Assembly (NCBI GenBank): GCA_019745975.1
Contig: JAIESQ010000090.1
Span: 1-52,227 of the forward strand
DNA length: 52,227 bases
Direction: 5' to 3'
DNA from: Pirellulales bacterium
GTDB lineage: Bacteria; Planctomycetota; Planctomycetia; Pirellulales; JAEUIK01
Shown here: one piece after another, positions 17,227-26,446 of the stretch
Numbering within the stretch: the first letter of the stretch is position 1
Layout of the letters: every line of letters starts with the position of its first letter
Position numbers and translations under genes: made by a program
Notes under the pieces: generated by a model
Database searches by the model: none
Told to the model about the DNA's origin: nothing
What the model saw: only the letters and a program-made list of their open reading frames with translations

Positions 17227-20205
17227 TCAGCTCGTCTCCGGCGGTGGTTCGTCCGAACGCGACCGCTCGTGAAGCAGTTCCTTCAGCTCGGCAAAACTGC
17301 GGACGGGCGCCTTGCCCTGCTTCATCGCGTCGGTCAGTTGCACGGGCAGGGGCGGTCGCTTGCGGCGCGGCGGTTCGGCTGGGCGGCCGCCGCGTCCCTG
17401 TCCGCCACGATTGTCGCCCCCTTGCGGCGCAGCGGCGCCTTGTGTCTGGGCCGTGCCAGCGGCCACTGGTCGAGGTCGCCCACCGCGCCGGCGCTGGCCG
17501 CGCTGGCCTTGGCCGCCACGCTCTCCACCCTGCGGAGCAGCCCCGCGCTCGGCCGGGCGCTCGCGGCGCGGTTTCGTCGGATCGATCATCGTCAGCGAGA
17601 CGCGCCGCCTGGGGCGGTCGACCGCCACGACCCAGCAGCGCACGATATCGCCGACGGCGACCACGTCGTGTGGATCGGCCACATAGCGGTCGGCCAGTTG
17701 GCTGATGTGTATCAAGCCGCTGTCAGCCAGACCCACGTCGACGAATGCGCCAAAATCGACGACGTTAAGAATCGTGCCGCGCAGTTCCATGCCAGGCGAG
17801 AGGTCTTCGAGCTTGAGAATCCCTTGCTTGAAGATCGGCGGCGGCAGGTCTTCGCGCGGATCGCGGCCGGGACGGGCCAGATCCGCCAGCATATCGCTCA
17901 GTGCCCGTTGACCCACGGCGAGCTCGGCCGCCACGGCCGGCACATCGACGGCCGGCAGTCGCGTCGCCAACTCGGCGATGCGGTCGCGATTGCGCACGTC
18001 GTCGGGCGCAAAGCCCAGCTTTTCGAGCAAGCGGCGCGCGACGTCGTAACTTTCCGGATGAATCCAGGTGGCATCGAGCGGATTGTCGCCGTCGGCGATC
18101 TTCAAGAACCCCGCGGCTTGGGTGTACGCCGCTTCGCCAATACCAGAGACTTGCTTCAGGTCGTCGCGATTCTTGAACGGGCCATGCTCGCGCCGATGAT
18201 CGTAGACGCGGCGGGCGGTGAGCTGATTGAGCCCGGACACGTACCGCAAGAGCGCCGGGCTGGCCGTGTTCAAGTCGACGCCGACAAAGTTGACGCACGA
18301 TTCGACAACGTCGTCGAGCGTGCCGCGGAGGTGCTTGGCCTTGAGATCGTGCTGATACAAGCCGATGCCCAGGCTCGCCGGCTCGATCTTCACCAGTTCG
18401 CTCAACGGATCTTGCAGGCGGCGGCCGATTGAGATCGTACCGCGCTGCGTGGCGTCATAGTTGGGAAACTCCTCGCGCGCCAGGGGGCTGGCCGAATAGA
18501 CGCTGGCTCCGGCTTCGTTGAGGATGACGTACGCCACACCACGCGCTGCTAGCGCGCCCGCCAGCAATTCGCCCACCAACTCTTCGGTTTGGCGGCAGCC
18601 GGTGCCGTTGCCGATGGCGATCACCGACAACTCGTGCCGGGTCACCAGGTCCGCAATCCGCGCGCCTGCCGCCTCGCGCGCCGCGGGTTTGCCCACCACG
18701 TGCACGACGGCGTATTCCAGCAGGTTCGAGAACTCGTCGATCGCCGCCAGCTTGCATCCGCTCTTGAGCCCCGGGTCGACAGCCAGCACGCGCCGCCCAC
18801 AAACCGGCGGTTGCAACAGCAAATTGCGCAAGTTGCGGGCGAACACCTCGACGGCGTGTTCTTCGGCGCTGTCGGTCAGCTCGCGGCGCACTTCGCGCTC
18901 CAGGCTCGGCAACACCAGTCGATCGAGGGCATCGCGAGCGCAGCCGCGCAGCATCGCAGCATGGGGATGATCGGGCGGCACGAGCAACTCTTCGGCCGCC
19001 GCGTAGCTGGCCTCGCGATCGAACTCCACTCGCACGCGCAACAGTCGTACGCGCTCGCCACGATTGATGGCCAGCACGCGATGCGGCGGCACGCGCCCCA
19101 GCGGCTCGCGGAAATTGAAGTAATCGCGAAACTGCTGCATCAGCCGCTCGCGCTCCTTGTCCTTCTGCTTGGCGCGGGCGGCGGCGCGTTCGGCGCGCGT
19201 GTTGCCGCGCTGGCGCTTCGAGTTGTCGGCAGCCGGCCGTTGACTCGCGGCGGCGGTGTGCGCGGTCGCTGCGACCATGCTCACCGAGATCGTGTCTTCG
19301 ACGACAGCAGCGACCGGCTCGTCGTTCGATTGCTCCGGAGGGCTCGCCGCGTCGACGGTTGCCAACTCATCCAGCGTCGCTGTTGACATCGGGACGGAGG
19401 ATTGCAGTTCAACTGCAGAATCCGCAATCTCGCTCGGCATTGGCACCACTTCGGCAATCGCCGCGTCGCTTGCCACAGTCTCAGCAGGCTCGGTCGCGAG
19501 CGATATTTCGATCGTGGCTTCGTCGTGTGCCGGCGCTGCGGGAGTGGCAGCGGCATCCGGTGTCTCGATTGGCGTTGCCGTGTCGGGAGCCGGCGCGACA
19601 TCGACCTCAATGCGCGTCGTCGCAAGCAATCCCGTGCGATGCAGAATTCCGCGCACGCGATGCCGCAAATCGGCGCGCTCGCTAAACCACTCGGCGAGAA
19701 TGTGGCCAGCCCCCAACAGTGCTTCGGCCGGAGTCGGCACTTTGTGATCGGGATTGACGAAGTCCTGCGCACGGCGATCGAGATCGGCGGCCGGCGGCGC
19801 CGCTTCGAGAATCTCGCGGGCCAACGGCTCGAGCCCCCGCTGACGCGCCTGCGTGGCCAGCGTTTGTTTGTTGGGCTTGTAGGGGAGGTACAAGTCTTCG
19901 AGTCGGCGCTGCGTGTCGGCCGACTGAATTTGGTCGGCCAACTGCGGCGTCAATTTGCCTTGTGTTTCGATCGACCGCAGAATCGTCTGTTTACGCTCGG
20001 CCAACAGCCGCAACTGCGTCAGCCGCCCCTGGACGGCCCGAATCTGCTCCTCGTCGAGCCCGCCGGTCTGGTCCTTGCGGTAGCGGGTGATGAAGGGAAC
20101 GGTGTTCCCGGCGTCGAGCAGCGCGGCGGCAGCTTCGACTTGAGAGGGTGCCAGCCGAAGCGACCGCGCCACCTGGTGTAAGTCAATCAACATCGCGGTG
20201 GTCAT
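17227..20205 (-). CDS. tex: Tex-family transcription accessory protein with large insert
   Basis: Tex proteins bind RNA/DNA and influence transcription. This one has 992 residues from ATG 20205, against about 770 for typical family members. The N-terminal helical domain starts with LHQVARSLRLAPSQVEAA; TVPFITRYRKDQTGGLDEEQ is a hallmark. The YqgF-like RNase H fold follows (RVLAVDPGLKSGCKLAAID), then helix-hairpin-helix repeats (GLNQLTARRVYDHR, LKQVSGIGEAAYTQAAGF), and an S1 domain at about 802-877 (GTILNVVDFGAFVDVGL). Two additions stand out: an acidic Ala/Thr/Pro/Val-rich insert at about 203-350 and a basic Gly/Arg-rich tail at 878-992. The gene converges on larA, 33 bases away. Confidence 0.93.
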   Translation of the reverse strand: MTTAMLIDLHQVARSLRLAPSQVEAAAALLDAGNTVPFITRYRKDQTGGLDEEQIRAVQGRLTQLRLLAERKQTILRSIETQGKLTPQLADQIQSADTQRRLEDLYLPYKPNKQTLATQARQRGLEPLAREILEAAPPAADLDRRAQDFVNPDHKVPTPAEALLGAGHILAEWFSERADLRHRVRGILHRTGLLATTRIEVDVAPAPDTATPIETPDAAATPAAPAHDEATIEISLATEPAETVASDAAIAEVVPMPSEIADSAVELQSSVPMSTATLDELATVDAASPPEQSNDEPVAAVVEDTISVSMVAATAHTAAASQRPAADNSKRQRGNTRAERAAARAKQKDKERERLMQQFRDYFNFREPLGRVPPHRVLAINRGERVRLLRVRVEFDREASYAAAEELLVPPDHPHAAMLRGCARDALDRLVLPSLEREVRRELTDSAEEHAVEVFARNLRNLLLQPPVCGRRVLAVDPGLKSGCKLAAIDEFSNLLEYAVVHVVGKPAAREAAGARIADLVTRHELSVIAIGNGTGCRQTEELVGELLAGALAARGVAYVILNEAGASVYSASPLAREEFPNYDATQRGTISIGRRLQDPLSELVKIEPASLGIGLYQHDLKAKHLRGTLDDVVESCVNFVGVDLNTASPALLRYVSGLNQLTARRVYDHRREHGPFKNRDDLKQVSGIGEAAYTQAAGFLKIADGDNPLDATWIHPESYDVARRLLEKLGFAPDDVRNRDRIAELATRLPAVDVPAVAAELAVGQRALSDMLADLARPGRDPREDLPPPIFKQGILKLEDLSPGMELRGTILNVVDFGAFVDVGLADSGLIHISQLADRYVADPHDVVAVGDIVRCWVVAVDRPRRRVSLTMIDPTKPRRERPAERGAAPQGGERGGQGQRGQRRRGGRPRPVAAGTAQTQGAAAPQGGDNRGGQGRGGRPAEPPRRKRPPLPVQLTDAMKQGKAPVRSFAELKELLHERSRSDEPPPETS

Positions 20206-20571
20206 ACACTCGAACGGCCGCCCTTGAGGCCGCCGCCGGCACGGTCGCAAGCATTCGCTAGCGTTTGTTTTGGAGCGCGCTCCGCTCGCGGCAATCTAGC
20301 CAAGCGCGGCGCGGAGTGTCAAGCTGCGCACCCGCTTTTCGCCCGCAGTTTACGCAGCTTAGCTCCCTTGCTCGCTACACCTTGTGCGCGCCGTCTGTTG
20401 CGTTTTCGCGCTCTGGGGGCCAAACCTGGAAAAAACGAAATTCATGTAAGAAAACATCAAACCCGCAGGATGCGTCTTGCCGATACCTAGGGCGCAGGGC
20501 GGGCATGGCCGTCGCCTGCGCGCCAGCTACCGGCGCGCGGGTCTGCGACAGGACGAGAAGGGAATCGGCGC
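20206..20571. other. 366-base intergenic region between divergent genes
   Basis: This gap separates leftward tex from the rightward small gene at 20572 and must hold promoters for both. I see no clear -35/-10 pair. It contains an AT-richer stretch near 20425-20460 and no recognisable repeat or RNA gene. Confidence 0.4.
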
Positions 20572-20814
20572 ATGGCACGAAGCCACTTGCGAGTCTACTA
20601 CGGGCCCGAACTTCATTGCCCCCCGACGGATCGGCGGCCGGCAAAGCAACACTCGATCGAAGTTCCGCTGGGCGAAGTCTTGCCGCTGTTGGCCGACGCC
20701 GTGAGCAGCCGCCGCACCTGGCTGAACGACTTTGCCAACGACGAGATCACGATCTCGACCGACCTCTACGAGGTGCTGTTGGCCTACCAGCACTGCCGGC
20801 GACCGTCGGCGTAG
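20572..20814 (+). CDS. 80-residue conserved hypothetical protein
   Basis: The product begins [20 protein letters not shown] and includes [20 protein letters not shown] and [20 protein letters not shown], with helical and acidic character and no membrane segment. I do not recognise a named family, but composition and codon use look genuine. A GAAGGG motif precedes the ATG by about 9 bases. It stands alone between tex and the dehydrogenase gene. Cytoplasmic location is likely. A role cannot be assigned. Confidence 0.65.
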   Translation: MARSHLRVYYGPELHCPPTDRRPAKQHSIEVPLGEVLPLLADAVSSRRTWLNDFANDEITISTDLYEVLLAYQHCRRPSA

Positions 20815-20988
20815 CGCATTCCCCGGCGGCCATTCTGATCGTACAACTTCTGTCCAGCGTGTGCCCCGTCCCGGGTCGACTCGCTGGCCTGCGGTTTTGA
20901 TCGCTGGCGTCTCGCAACCCAATGCGCCGACACCGCGTGGGGCGCAACCGAGCGCTAACCGACACTTCTGCAACGCTTCGGGCGCGGC

Positions 20989-20994
20989 TATACT
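20989..20994 (+). promoter_or_regulatory. possible -10 box for the dehydrogenase gene
   Basis: TATACT lies 103 bases before the ATG at 21098. TTCTGC stands 17 bases upstream as a poor -35. The rest of the 283-base gap between 20815 and 21097 shows nothing recognisable. Confidence 0.3.
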
Positions 20995-21097
20995 CCGAGC
21001 GAGTTTCTGGAAACGGCCTTGCCGCGCTTGGCGTTCCTTTAGCAATGGCGCGGACGATCTTGGCCATTGTCCATTTGCTATTCGCAGGAGTCGACCT

Positions 21098-22015
21098 ATG
21101 CCCCAGCGACGTATTGCGCCCGGAGAAACTCGCCTCGGTTGGATCGGCACCGGCGTCATGGGGTCGAGCATGGCTGGCCATCTGCTTGCCAAGGGCTTTG
21201 CGGTCACGGTGTTCAATCGCACGAGATCGAAGGCCGAAAAGCTGCTGGCCGCTGGAGCGAAATGGGCCGACACCCCCAAGGCGGTGGCCGCCACGTGCGA
21301 CGTGGTGTTCTCGGTCGTCGGCTACCCGGCCGACGTGCGCGAGACCACGCTCGGCGACGATGGCACCTTGGCCGGGGCCAAGTCGGGCTCGATCCTCGTC
21401 GACATGACGACCAGTGAGCCGTCGTTGGCTGTCGAAATCTACGAGGCGGCGAAGAAACGCGGCATGGCCAGCGTCGATGCTCCCGTTTCGGGGGGCGACA
21501 TCGGCGCGCGGGAAGCCCGCCTGGCGATCATGATTGGCGGCGATGCCGACGTCGTCGAAGCGCTCCAGCCCTGTTGGGACGCGATGGGCAAGACCATCGT
21601 TCGAGTCGGGGGGCCGGGCGCCGGGCAGCACACGAAGATGGTCAATCAAACCCTGATCGCTTCGAACATGATCGGCGTCTGCGAAGCGCTGTTATATGGT
21701 TACAAAGCCGGCCTGAATCTCGAAACGGTGTTGCAAGCGATCGGTACCGGGGCCGCCGGCAGTTGGTCGTTAAATAATCTCGGCCCACGGATGATGAACA
21801 ACAACTTCGATCCGGGGTTTTTTGTCGAGCACTTCATCAAGGACATGGGCATCGCCCTGGCCGAGGCCCACCGCATGCGCCTTGCATTGCCGGGCCTGGC
21901 CTTGGCCAATCAACTCTACGTGGCGCTATCAGCCCAAGGACACGGCCGCGATGGCACGCAGTCCCTGATCCTGGCATTGTCGAAGCTCTCGGGCTTCGAC
22001 TGGAAGAAGCGGTAG
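21098..22015 (+). CDS. 3-hydroxyisobutyrate dehydrogenase-like NAD(P)-dependent oxidoreductase
   Basis: A 305-residue beta-hydroxyacid dehydrogenase. The Rossmann dinucleotide motif GTGVMG is at 17-22 after a short basic lead, followed by [14 protein letters not shown], where the Asn-Arg pair suggests NADP preference. The substrate signature [19 protein letters not shown] and the catalytic lysine region [16 protein letters not shown] are intact. Closest roles are 3-hydroxyisobutyrate, tartronate semialdehyde or gamma-hydroxybutyrate oxidation/reduction; sequence alone does not decide. The ATG at 21098 has GCAGGAG 7 bases upstream, a good ribosome binding site. The neighbour on the opposite strand converges 21 bases away. 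Confidence 0.9.
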   Translation: MPQRRIAPGETRLGWIGTGVMGSSMAGHLLAKGFAVTVFNRTRSKAEKLLAAGAKWADTPKAVAATCDVVFSVVGYPADVRETTLGDDGTLAGAKSGSILVDMTTSEPSLAVEIYEAAKKRGMASVDAPVSGGDIGAREARLAIMIGGDADVVEALQPCWDAMGKTIVRVGGPGAGQHTKMVNQTLIASNMIGVCEALLYGYKAGLNLETVLQAIGTGAAGSWSLNNLGPRMMNNNFDPGFFVEHFIKDMGIALAEAHRMRLALPGLALANQLYVALSAQGHGRDGTQSLILALSKLSGFDWKKR

Positions 22016-22036
22016 CCTCGCTGAATTGCCCGGCGG

Positions 22037-22981
22037 TTACACCCGCGCGGTCTCGCGATAGTAGTCGAGCGATTGTGCGAGCCCCTCGTCGAGGGTGAAC
22101 CGCGGTTCGTACTTGAGGTACTGGCGCGCCAAGGTAATGTCGGCCAGGCTTTCGCGCACGTCGCCGAGACGGGGCGGCGCGAAGATCGGCTCGACGGATA
22201 GATCGAGCAGGCGGCCCAGCGTGTCGAGCAACTGCAACAGCGTGGCGCTGCGGCCGGTGGCAACATTGATCACGCGGCCGGCCACATCCGCTGCATCGGC
22301 CGCCAGCAGGTTGCCGCGGACCACGTCGGCCACGAACGTGAAATCGCGCGACTGCCCACCATCGCCATAGATCGTCGGCCGGCGGCCCGTCAAGAGCGCG
22401 GTCACGAAGAGCGGGATTACTGCGGAGTACGGACTGTCGGCGTCTTGGCGCGCTCCGAAGACGTTGAAGTACCGCAGCGCCACCGTCTCGAACCCATACG
22501 TCGCGGTGAAGGCATGGCAGTAGTGCTCGGCCGCCAGTTTCGCGGCGCCGTACGGTGAAAGCGGATCGGGGAGGTCACTTTCGCGCTTCGAGGCGAAGGG
22601 CTGATTGCCGTAAGCGCTGCTCGACGCGGCGTAGACCAAACGCCGCACTCCAGCGCGGCGGGCTGCATCCAGCAGCGTCAGGGTTCCCGTGACGCAGGCG
22701 GCGTGTGTGTCGAGCGGCAACTCCACGCTGCGCGGCACCGAGGCTAGCGCCGCTTCGTGGAACACCAGCTCGACGCCCGACACCGCACGGGCAACCGCGT
22801 GGGCGTCGACCAGGTCACCTTCGATGAATTCAATCGAGTCGGCGACCGCCGCCAGATTGCGCCGCTTGCCGGTGCTCAGATTGTCGAGCACGCGAATTCG
22901 GTCGCCGCGCTGGACGAGTGCATGCACCAAGTGCGAACCAATAAAGCCAGCTCCACCGGTAACCAGAACGTTGCGCGCCAT
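22037..22981 (-). CDS. NAD-dependent nucleotide-sugar epimerase/dehydratase
   Basis: A 314-residue short-chain extended dehydrogenase. GGAGFIGSH (9-17) binds NAD, DNLSTGKRRNL marks the adenine-ribose contact, and the catalytic set is Ser121/122 with YGAAK (Tyr144, Lys148). VALRYFNVFGARQDADSPYS is typical of UDP-glucose or UDP-N-acetylglucosamine 4-epimerases. It probably supplies sugars for envelope polysaccharide. Length is normal. No signal peptide, so it is cytoplasmic. It faces the dehydrogenase gene tail to tail and is followed upstream by the small zinc-ribbon gene on the same strand, 92 bases away. Confidence 0.92.
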   Translation of the reverse strand: MARNVLVTGGAGFIGSHLVHALVQRGDRIRVLDNLSTGKRRNLAAVADSIEFIEGDLVDAHAVARAVSGVELVFHEAALASVPRSVELPLDTHAACVTGTLTLLDAARRAGVRRLVYAASSSAYGNQPFASKRESDLPDPLSPYGAAKLAAEHYCHAFTATYGFETVALRYFNVFGARQDADSPYSAVIPLFVTALLTGRRPTIYGDGGQSRDFTFVADVVRGNLLAADAADVAGRVINVATGRSATLLQLLDTLGRLLDLSVEPIFAPPRLGDVRESLADITLARQYLKYEPRFTLDEGLAQSLDYYRETARV

Positions 22982-23073
22982 GACAAAGCATAGCTTGTTT
23001 GGCGCGTCGGGCCACCTGTCCGAATCCAGCGTCCAGCCCGCAAATTAGGGCGCGCCGGCACGACGCGAGTCCG

Positions 23074-23202
23074 TCAAGCGTCGGGCTGCCGTTGATGGCA
23101 GCGCTTGCAGCGCTTGATCTGTGAGTTCAGAGCGCTGCCGCACTTGGGGCAGCGGCGTCGCTTGCGAGCAAGGACCAGTTTGGTGCGGGGGCGGATTCCC
23201 AT
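23074..23202 (-). CDS. 42-residue zinc-ribbon protein
   Basis: Read leftward, ATG at 23200-23202 opens a 42-codon frame to TGA at 23074-23076. The product begins MGIRPRTKLVLARKRRRC and carries CPKC (18-21) and CKRC (32-35), separated by ten residues: a two-knuckle zinc ribbon flanked by basic residues. GGAAA lies 6 bases upstream of the ATG. The layout recalls small zinc-binding ribosomal or RNA-binding proteins, but I cannot name a family. It precedes the epimerase gene by 92 bases on the same strand. The same DNA is open in another leftward frame (23045-23320), which has no such pattern. Confidence 0.65.
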   Translation of the reverse strand: MGIRPRTKLVLARKRRRCPKCGSALNSQIKRCKRCHQRQPDA

Positions 23203-23394
23203 CGTGTTTCCAATGCCAAGTTGAAAGCAGCCGCAGCGGAGCGGTTGCACGGGTGATGCCGCGACTGCGCCGCGTGGTGTTCGCAGCCTCTACCAGCCAG
23301 CGGCACGCGAAACGCTGCACGATAAACCAGAGCGAGCAGCGCGCGAAGGGGGGAGCCGTTTTCGGCCCGACTCATGGCCGCAAGTTGTTCAGCC

Positions 23395-23424
23395 TTGACC
23401 CCTTCGGCCGAGCCCCTCTATATT
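23395..23424 (+). promoter_or_regulatory. sigma70-like promoter before the membrane TPR-like gene
   Basis: TTGACC (23395-23400) and TATATT (23419-23424) are separated by 18 bases, each matching five of six consensus positions. Transcription would begin near 23431, about 120 bases before the ATG at 23551. The remainder of the 348-base gap (23203-23550) holds nothing else I can identify. Confidence 0.55.
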
Positions 23425-23550
23425 CACGGTTTGGTTTGAGCGCCGAGTATTTCCGTTGAATTTGCCAGCGATCCGGTCAAGCCCGCCTCGCGCCGAAAGT
23501 ACCGTTTCCACTCCTCGCCGGCCTGGTACCGTACCTCCTAGCAGTCGACC

Positions 23551-24468
23551 ATGAAAACCGAGCGTCGTCACGAACTGAAGACCAACGAACTGGCCGACTG
23601 GCTCGGTAAGTCGATTAGTCGTGTCGAGGAGAACTACAAAGTCGGGCTGGGTATCGTCGCCGTTATCGTGGTGATCGTCGCCGTCTGGGCGTATTTGCGC
23701 AACAGCGCGACGGAGAAAACGCAGGAGTCGTGGGCGGCGTTTCAACGCGCCGCGGCCGACCAGGAATCGACGCAACTCGACGACGTGGCCAACCGTTATG
23801 GGGATTTGCCCGGCGGCGCATGCGCTCGGTTGTTGCTGGCCGATCGGCAGTTGCGCGTTGGTACCGACCAGTTGTTCGCCGATCGGGCCGATGCTAATGA
23901 TCAATTGCGACGGGCCCTCGACAACTACCAGGGTGTCGTCGACTCGCGGGCCGAATTGACGCCGATCGTCAAGCAGCGGGCCTTGTTGGGCCTGGCACGA
24001 GCCTCCGAGTCGCTCAACGATTTGCCGCGCGCTCGCGAAGCCTATCAGCAACTCACTGACACGGATCGGTGGCCGCAAACATTCTATGCCGATGAGGCGA
24101 AAGCTCGACTCGACGTACTTTCTCGCGACTCCGCCAAGGAGTTTTACGATTGGTTTGCCAAGCAAGAACCGCGGCCGGCTTTGAGCCCGTCGCAGGACGG
24201 CGCCTCGCTGTTCAATGAGAGCAAATTACCGACGGAGCCCCCCACCTCGACATCGCCACCTGCAGCGGATGGAACCGCGCCGACGACTCCCGCGGCTGAA
24301 ACTCCCGTCGAGCCGACATCTCCTGCTGAAGCGACCACTCCGGCTGAGCCATCCGCCCCTACGACACCGTCGACCGAGACCCCGGCATCACCGCCGGCTC
24401 CGTCTAGTGAAACATCTCCGGTGGTGCCACCGCCGACTGAACCGACTACTCGGCCCGCGAATCCCTAG
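23551..24468 (+). CDS. single-pass membrane protein with TPR-like domain
   Basis: The 305-residue product has a cytoplasmic N-terminus (MKTERRHELKTNELADWL), one membrane helix at about 30-49 (VGLGIVAVIVVIVAVWAYL), an extracytoplasmic helical repeat region (about 60-205) and a Pro/Thr/Ser/Glu-rich tail (about 220-305). The layout resembles YfgM/ancillary SecYEG translocon subunits with TPR domains: LLADRQLRVG, RALDNYQGVV, ALLGLARASESLNDLPRARE. This resemblance is by architecture; orthology is uncertain. The tail is probably disordered and extends into the periplasm. It has its own promoter and is followed by an RluD-like gene after 89 bases. Confidence 0.75.
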   Translation: MKTERRHELKTNELADWLGKSISRVEENYKVGLGIVAVIVVIVAVWAYLRNSATEKTQESWAAFQRAAADQESTQLDDVANRYGDLPGGACARLLLADRQLRVGTDQLFADRADANDQLRRALDNYQGVVDSRAELTPIVKQRALLGLARASESLNDLPRAREAYQQLTDTDRWPQTFYADEAKARLDVLSRDSAKEFYDWFAKQEPRPALSPSQDGASLFNESKLPTEPPTSTSPPAADGTAPTTPAAETPVEPTSPAEATTPAEPSAPTTPSTETPASPPAPSSETSPVVPPPTEPTTRPANP

Positions 24469-24557
24469 TGCGCGGCGTCGGTCCCGATCGCGCCCCCTTG
24501 TCCCGATTGTTCGCTTGCGTTGGGTATCCGCCCGGCGGGATCAGTTGTCGCACCACC

Positions 24558-25559
24558 ATGGCCGAGCTTTCGTCGGAACCGGTCGAGTTGTTCGTTTCGT
24601 CCGCGCAGGCGGGATTGCGGCTCGATCAGTTTTTGGCGCAGTCGTTTCCAGAATACAGCCGCGTGCTGCTGCGCAAGGCGATCAACGCCGCCGCGGCGCG
24701 CGTCGACGGACAACGCACCAAAGCGGCGCACCACCTGAAAGCCGGCGACCGGGTGACGATCGCGCTGCCAGAGCTGCCTCGACCGCGACCGCAGGCAGAG
24801 AACATCCCGCTGCGAATCCTCTACGAGGATGAGCATCTGGTTTTCATCGACAAACCACCCGGCATGGTCGTGCACCCGGCTAAAGGGCACTGGAACGGAA
24901 CGCTGGCCAGCGCGCTGGCATTTCACTTCGAGCAACTCAGCCAGGTGGGGGGCCCCACGCGCCCCGGTATCGTGCATCGGCTCGACCGCGACACGAGCGG
25001 CGTGATGGTGGTCGCCAAAACCGATCGCGCCCACACAGCGCTGGCCCGACAGTTTGAGGATCGCACCATCGAGAAGGAGTACTTCGCGATCGTGGCCGGC
25101 GAGCCAGACCGCGATCGCGACCGCATCAACTTGTCGATCGGGGTTCATCCCTATCAGCGCGAGAAGATGGCGGTTCGCCGCGAGGGCCCCGGCGCGCGGC
25201 CGGCCGAGAGTTTTTACGAAGTGCTCGAGAGGTTTCCCGGCTTCGCCGCGGTGCGGATCGTGCCGAAAACGGGGCGAACACACCAGATACGCGTCCACTT
25301 GTCGAGCATTGGCTGTGCCGTGCTGTGCGATGCTCAGTACAGCGGTCGCAACCGGATGACCCGGGGTGAGCTGACTGGCGATGTGAGCGACCAAACGGTC
25401 GCGTTGGCTCGCCAGGCGCTGCACGCCCGGCGGCTGGCGCTGCGCCATCCGATCAGTGGCGAGCGACTGGAAATCGAGGCGCCGCTCCCCGATGATTTGC
25501 AGGCGGTGCTCGTGTTGCTGGGCCAACACCGTGCGAAAACTGCGAGTGTGCGAAAGTAA
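24558..25559 (+). CDS. RluD-like pseudouridine synthase
   Basis: A 333-residue RluA-family enzyme with an N-terminal S4 domain (RLDQFLAQSFPEYSRVLLRK, about 20-75) and a catalytic domain carrying Asp in HRLDRDTSG and the KTGRTHQIRVHL motif. The closest relation is RluD, which modifies helix 69 of 23S rRNA (uridines 1911, 1915 and 1917 in Escherichia coli), but assignment to particular sites is by analogy. ATG 24558 begins MAELSSEPVELFVSSAQAG; codons upstream are in the leader. The next gene follows 17 bases later, so co-transcription is likely. Confidence 0.92.
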   Translation: MAELSSEPVELFVSSAQAGLRLDQFLAQSFPEYSRVLLRKAINAAAARVDGQRTKAAHHLKAGDRVTIALPELPRPRPQAENIPLRILYEDEHLVFIDKPPGMVVHPAKGHWNGTLASALAFHFEQLSQVGGPTRPGIVHRLDRDTSGVMVVAKTDRAHTALARQFEDRTIEKEYFAIVAGEPDRDRDRINLSIGVHPYQREKMAVRREGPGARPAESFYEVLERFPGFAAVRIVPKTGRTHQIRVHLSSIGCAVLCDAQYSGRNRMTRGELTGDVSDQTVALARQALHARRLALRHPISGERLEIEAPLPDDLQAVLVLLGQHRAKTASVRK

Positions 25560-25576
25560 CTGCCGGAGCCTCCGCG

Positions 25577-26446
25577 ATGAAGCTCGTGAAATATGTTCAG
25601 CAGACGGCTACGCCAGAAGTCGGCGTCTTACATCAGGGACAAATTCGTCCACTGGCGGTCTCGCCGGGGCATCGGCAATTCTGTTCGCTGAGCGACGTGC
25701 TGGAGGACGAAGATCCCTTGGCCGCGGCGCGGCTGTTGGTCGACGACCGTCGCGACCCGCTCCCCCTTTCCGAGGTGCGCTTGTGCCCGCCGATCGACGC
25801 TCAGGAGGTTTGGGCCGCCGGCGTCACGTATCGCCGCAGCCGCACGGCGCGCATGGCCGAGTCGGAGGGAGCCGCGCGGTTCTACGATCTGGTGTACGAA
25901 GCGCCGCGCCCCGAGTTGTTCTTCAAGGCCAACCCGCATCGAGTGGTCGGGCCGGAGCAAGAAGTGCGCATTCGTGGCGACGCTCGTTGGAGCGTTCCCG
26001 AACCCGAGCTGGGGCTGGTGCTTTCGTCGCGGCTGCGGCTGGTTGGCTACACGATCGGCAACGACATGAGCGCCCGCGATATTGAGGGGGAGAACCCGCT
26101 CTATCTCCCCCAAGCCAAAGTGTACGACGCCTGTTGTGCCTTGGGGCCCGCGGTGACGTTGGCCGACACGTGGCTCGAGTCCGGTAGCGCCGCGATTCGG
26201 CTGGTCATTCGCCGGGAGAAGAAGGTGATGTTTAAGGGTGACACCAACGTTTCGCAGATCGCGCGCACCTTCGACGAGCTGATCAGTTGGCTGGGCCGCG
26301 ACAACTCGTTTCCCAACGGCGTCGTGCTGCTGACAGGGACGGGGATCGTGCCCCCCGACGACTTCACGCTGGCAGCCGGCGACACGATCGAAATCTCGAT
26401 CGATGGGCTGGGGACGCTGACCAACACCGTGAGTCAATTGAAATAG
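25577..26446 (+). CDS. fumarylacetoacetate hydrolase family protein
   Basis: A 289-residue FAH-fold enzyme. Metal ligands are expected in the segment PEPELGLVLS and in VGYTIGNDMSARDIE, both present; the family GTGIVPPDDFTLAAGDTIEI block follows near the C-terminus. The family includes hydrolases, decarboxylases and isomerases of aromatic-acid breakdown and sugar-acid dehydratases; the substrate cannot be fixed here. It follows the RluD-like gene closely and overlaps the convergent nuclease gene by 13 bases at its end. No secretion signal. A good ribosome binding site is not obvious (GGAG lies 12 bases upstream). Confidence 0.85.
   Translation: MKLVKYVQQTATPEVGVLHQGQIRPLAVSPGHRQFCSLSDVLEDEDPLAAARLLVDDRRDPLPLSEVRLCPPIDAQEVWAAGVTYRRSRTARMAESEGAARFYDLVYEAPRPELFFKANPHRVVGPEQEVRIRGDARWSVPEPELGLVLSSRLRLVGYTIGNDMSARDIEGENPLYLPQAKVYDACCALGPAVTLADTWLESGSAAIRLVIRREKKVMFKGDTNVSQIARTFDELISWLGRDNSFPNGVVLLTGTGIVPPDDFTLAAGDTIEISIDGLGTLTNTVSQLK

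Noticed and set aside
23045-23320. 91-codon leftward frame overlapping the zinc-ribbon gene
   Set aside because: It has no motif or ribosome binding site, whereas the overlapping 42-codon frame has four ordered cysteines and a suitable start.
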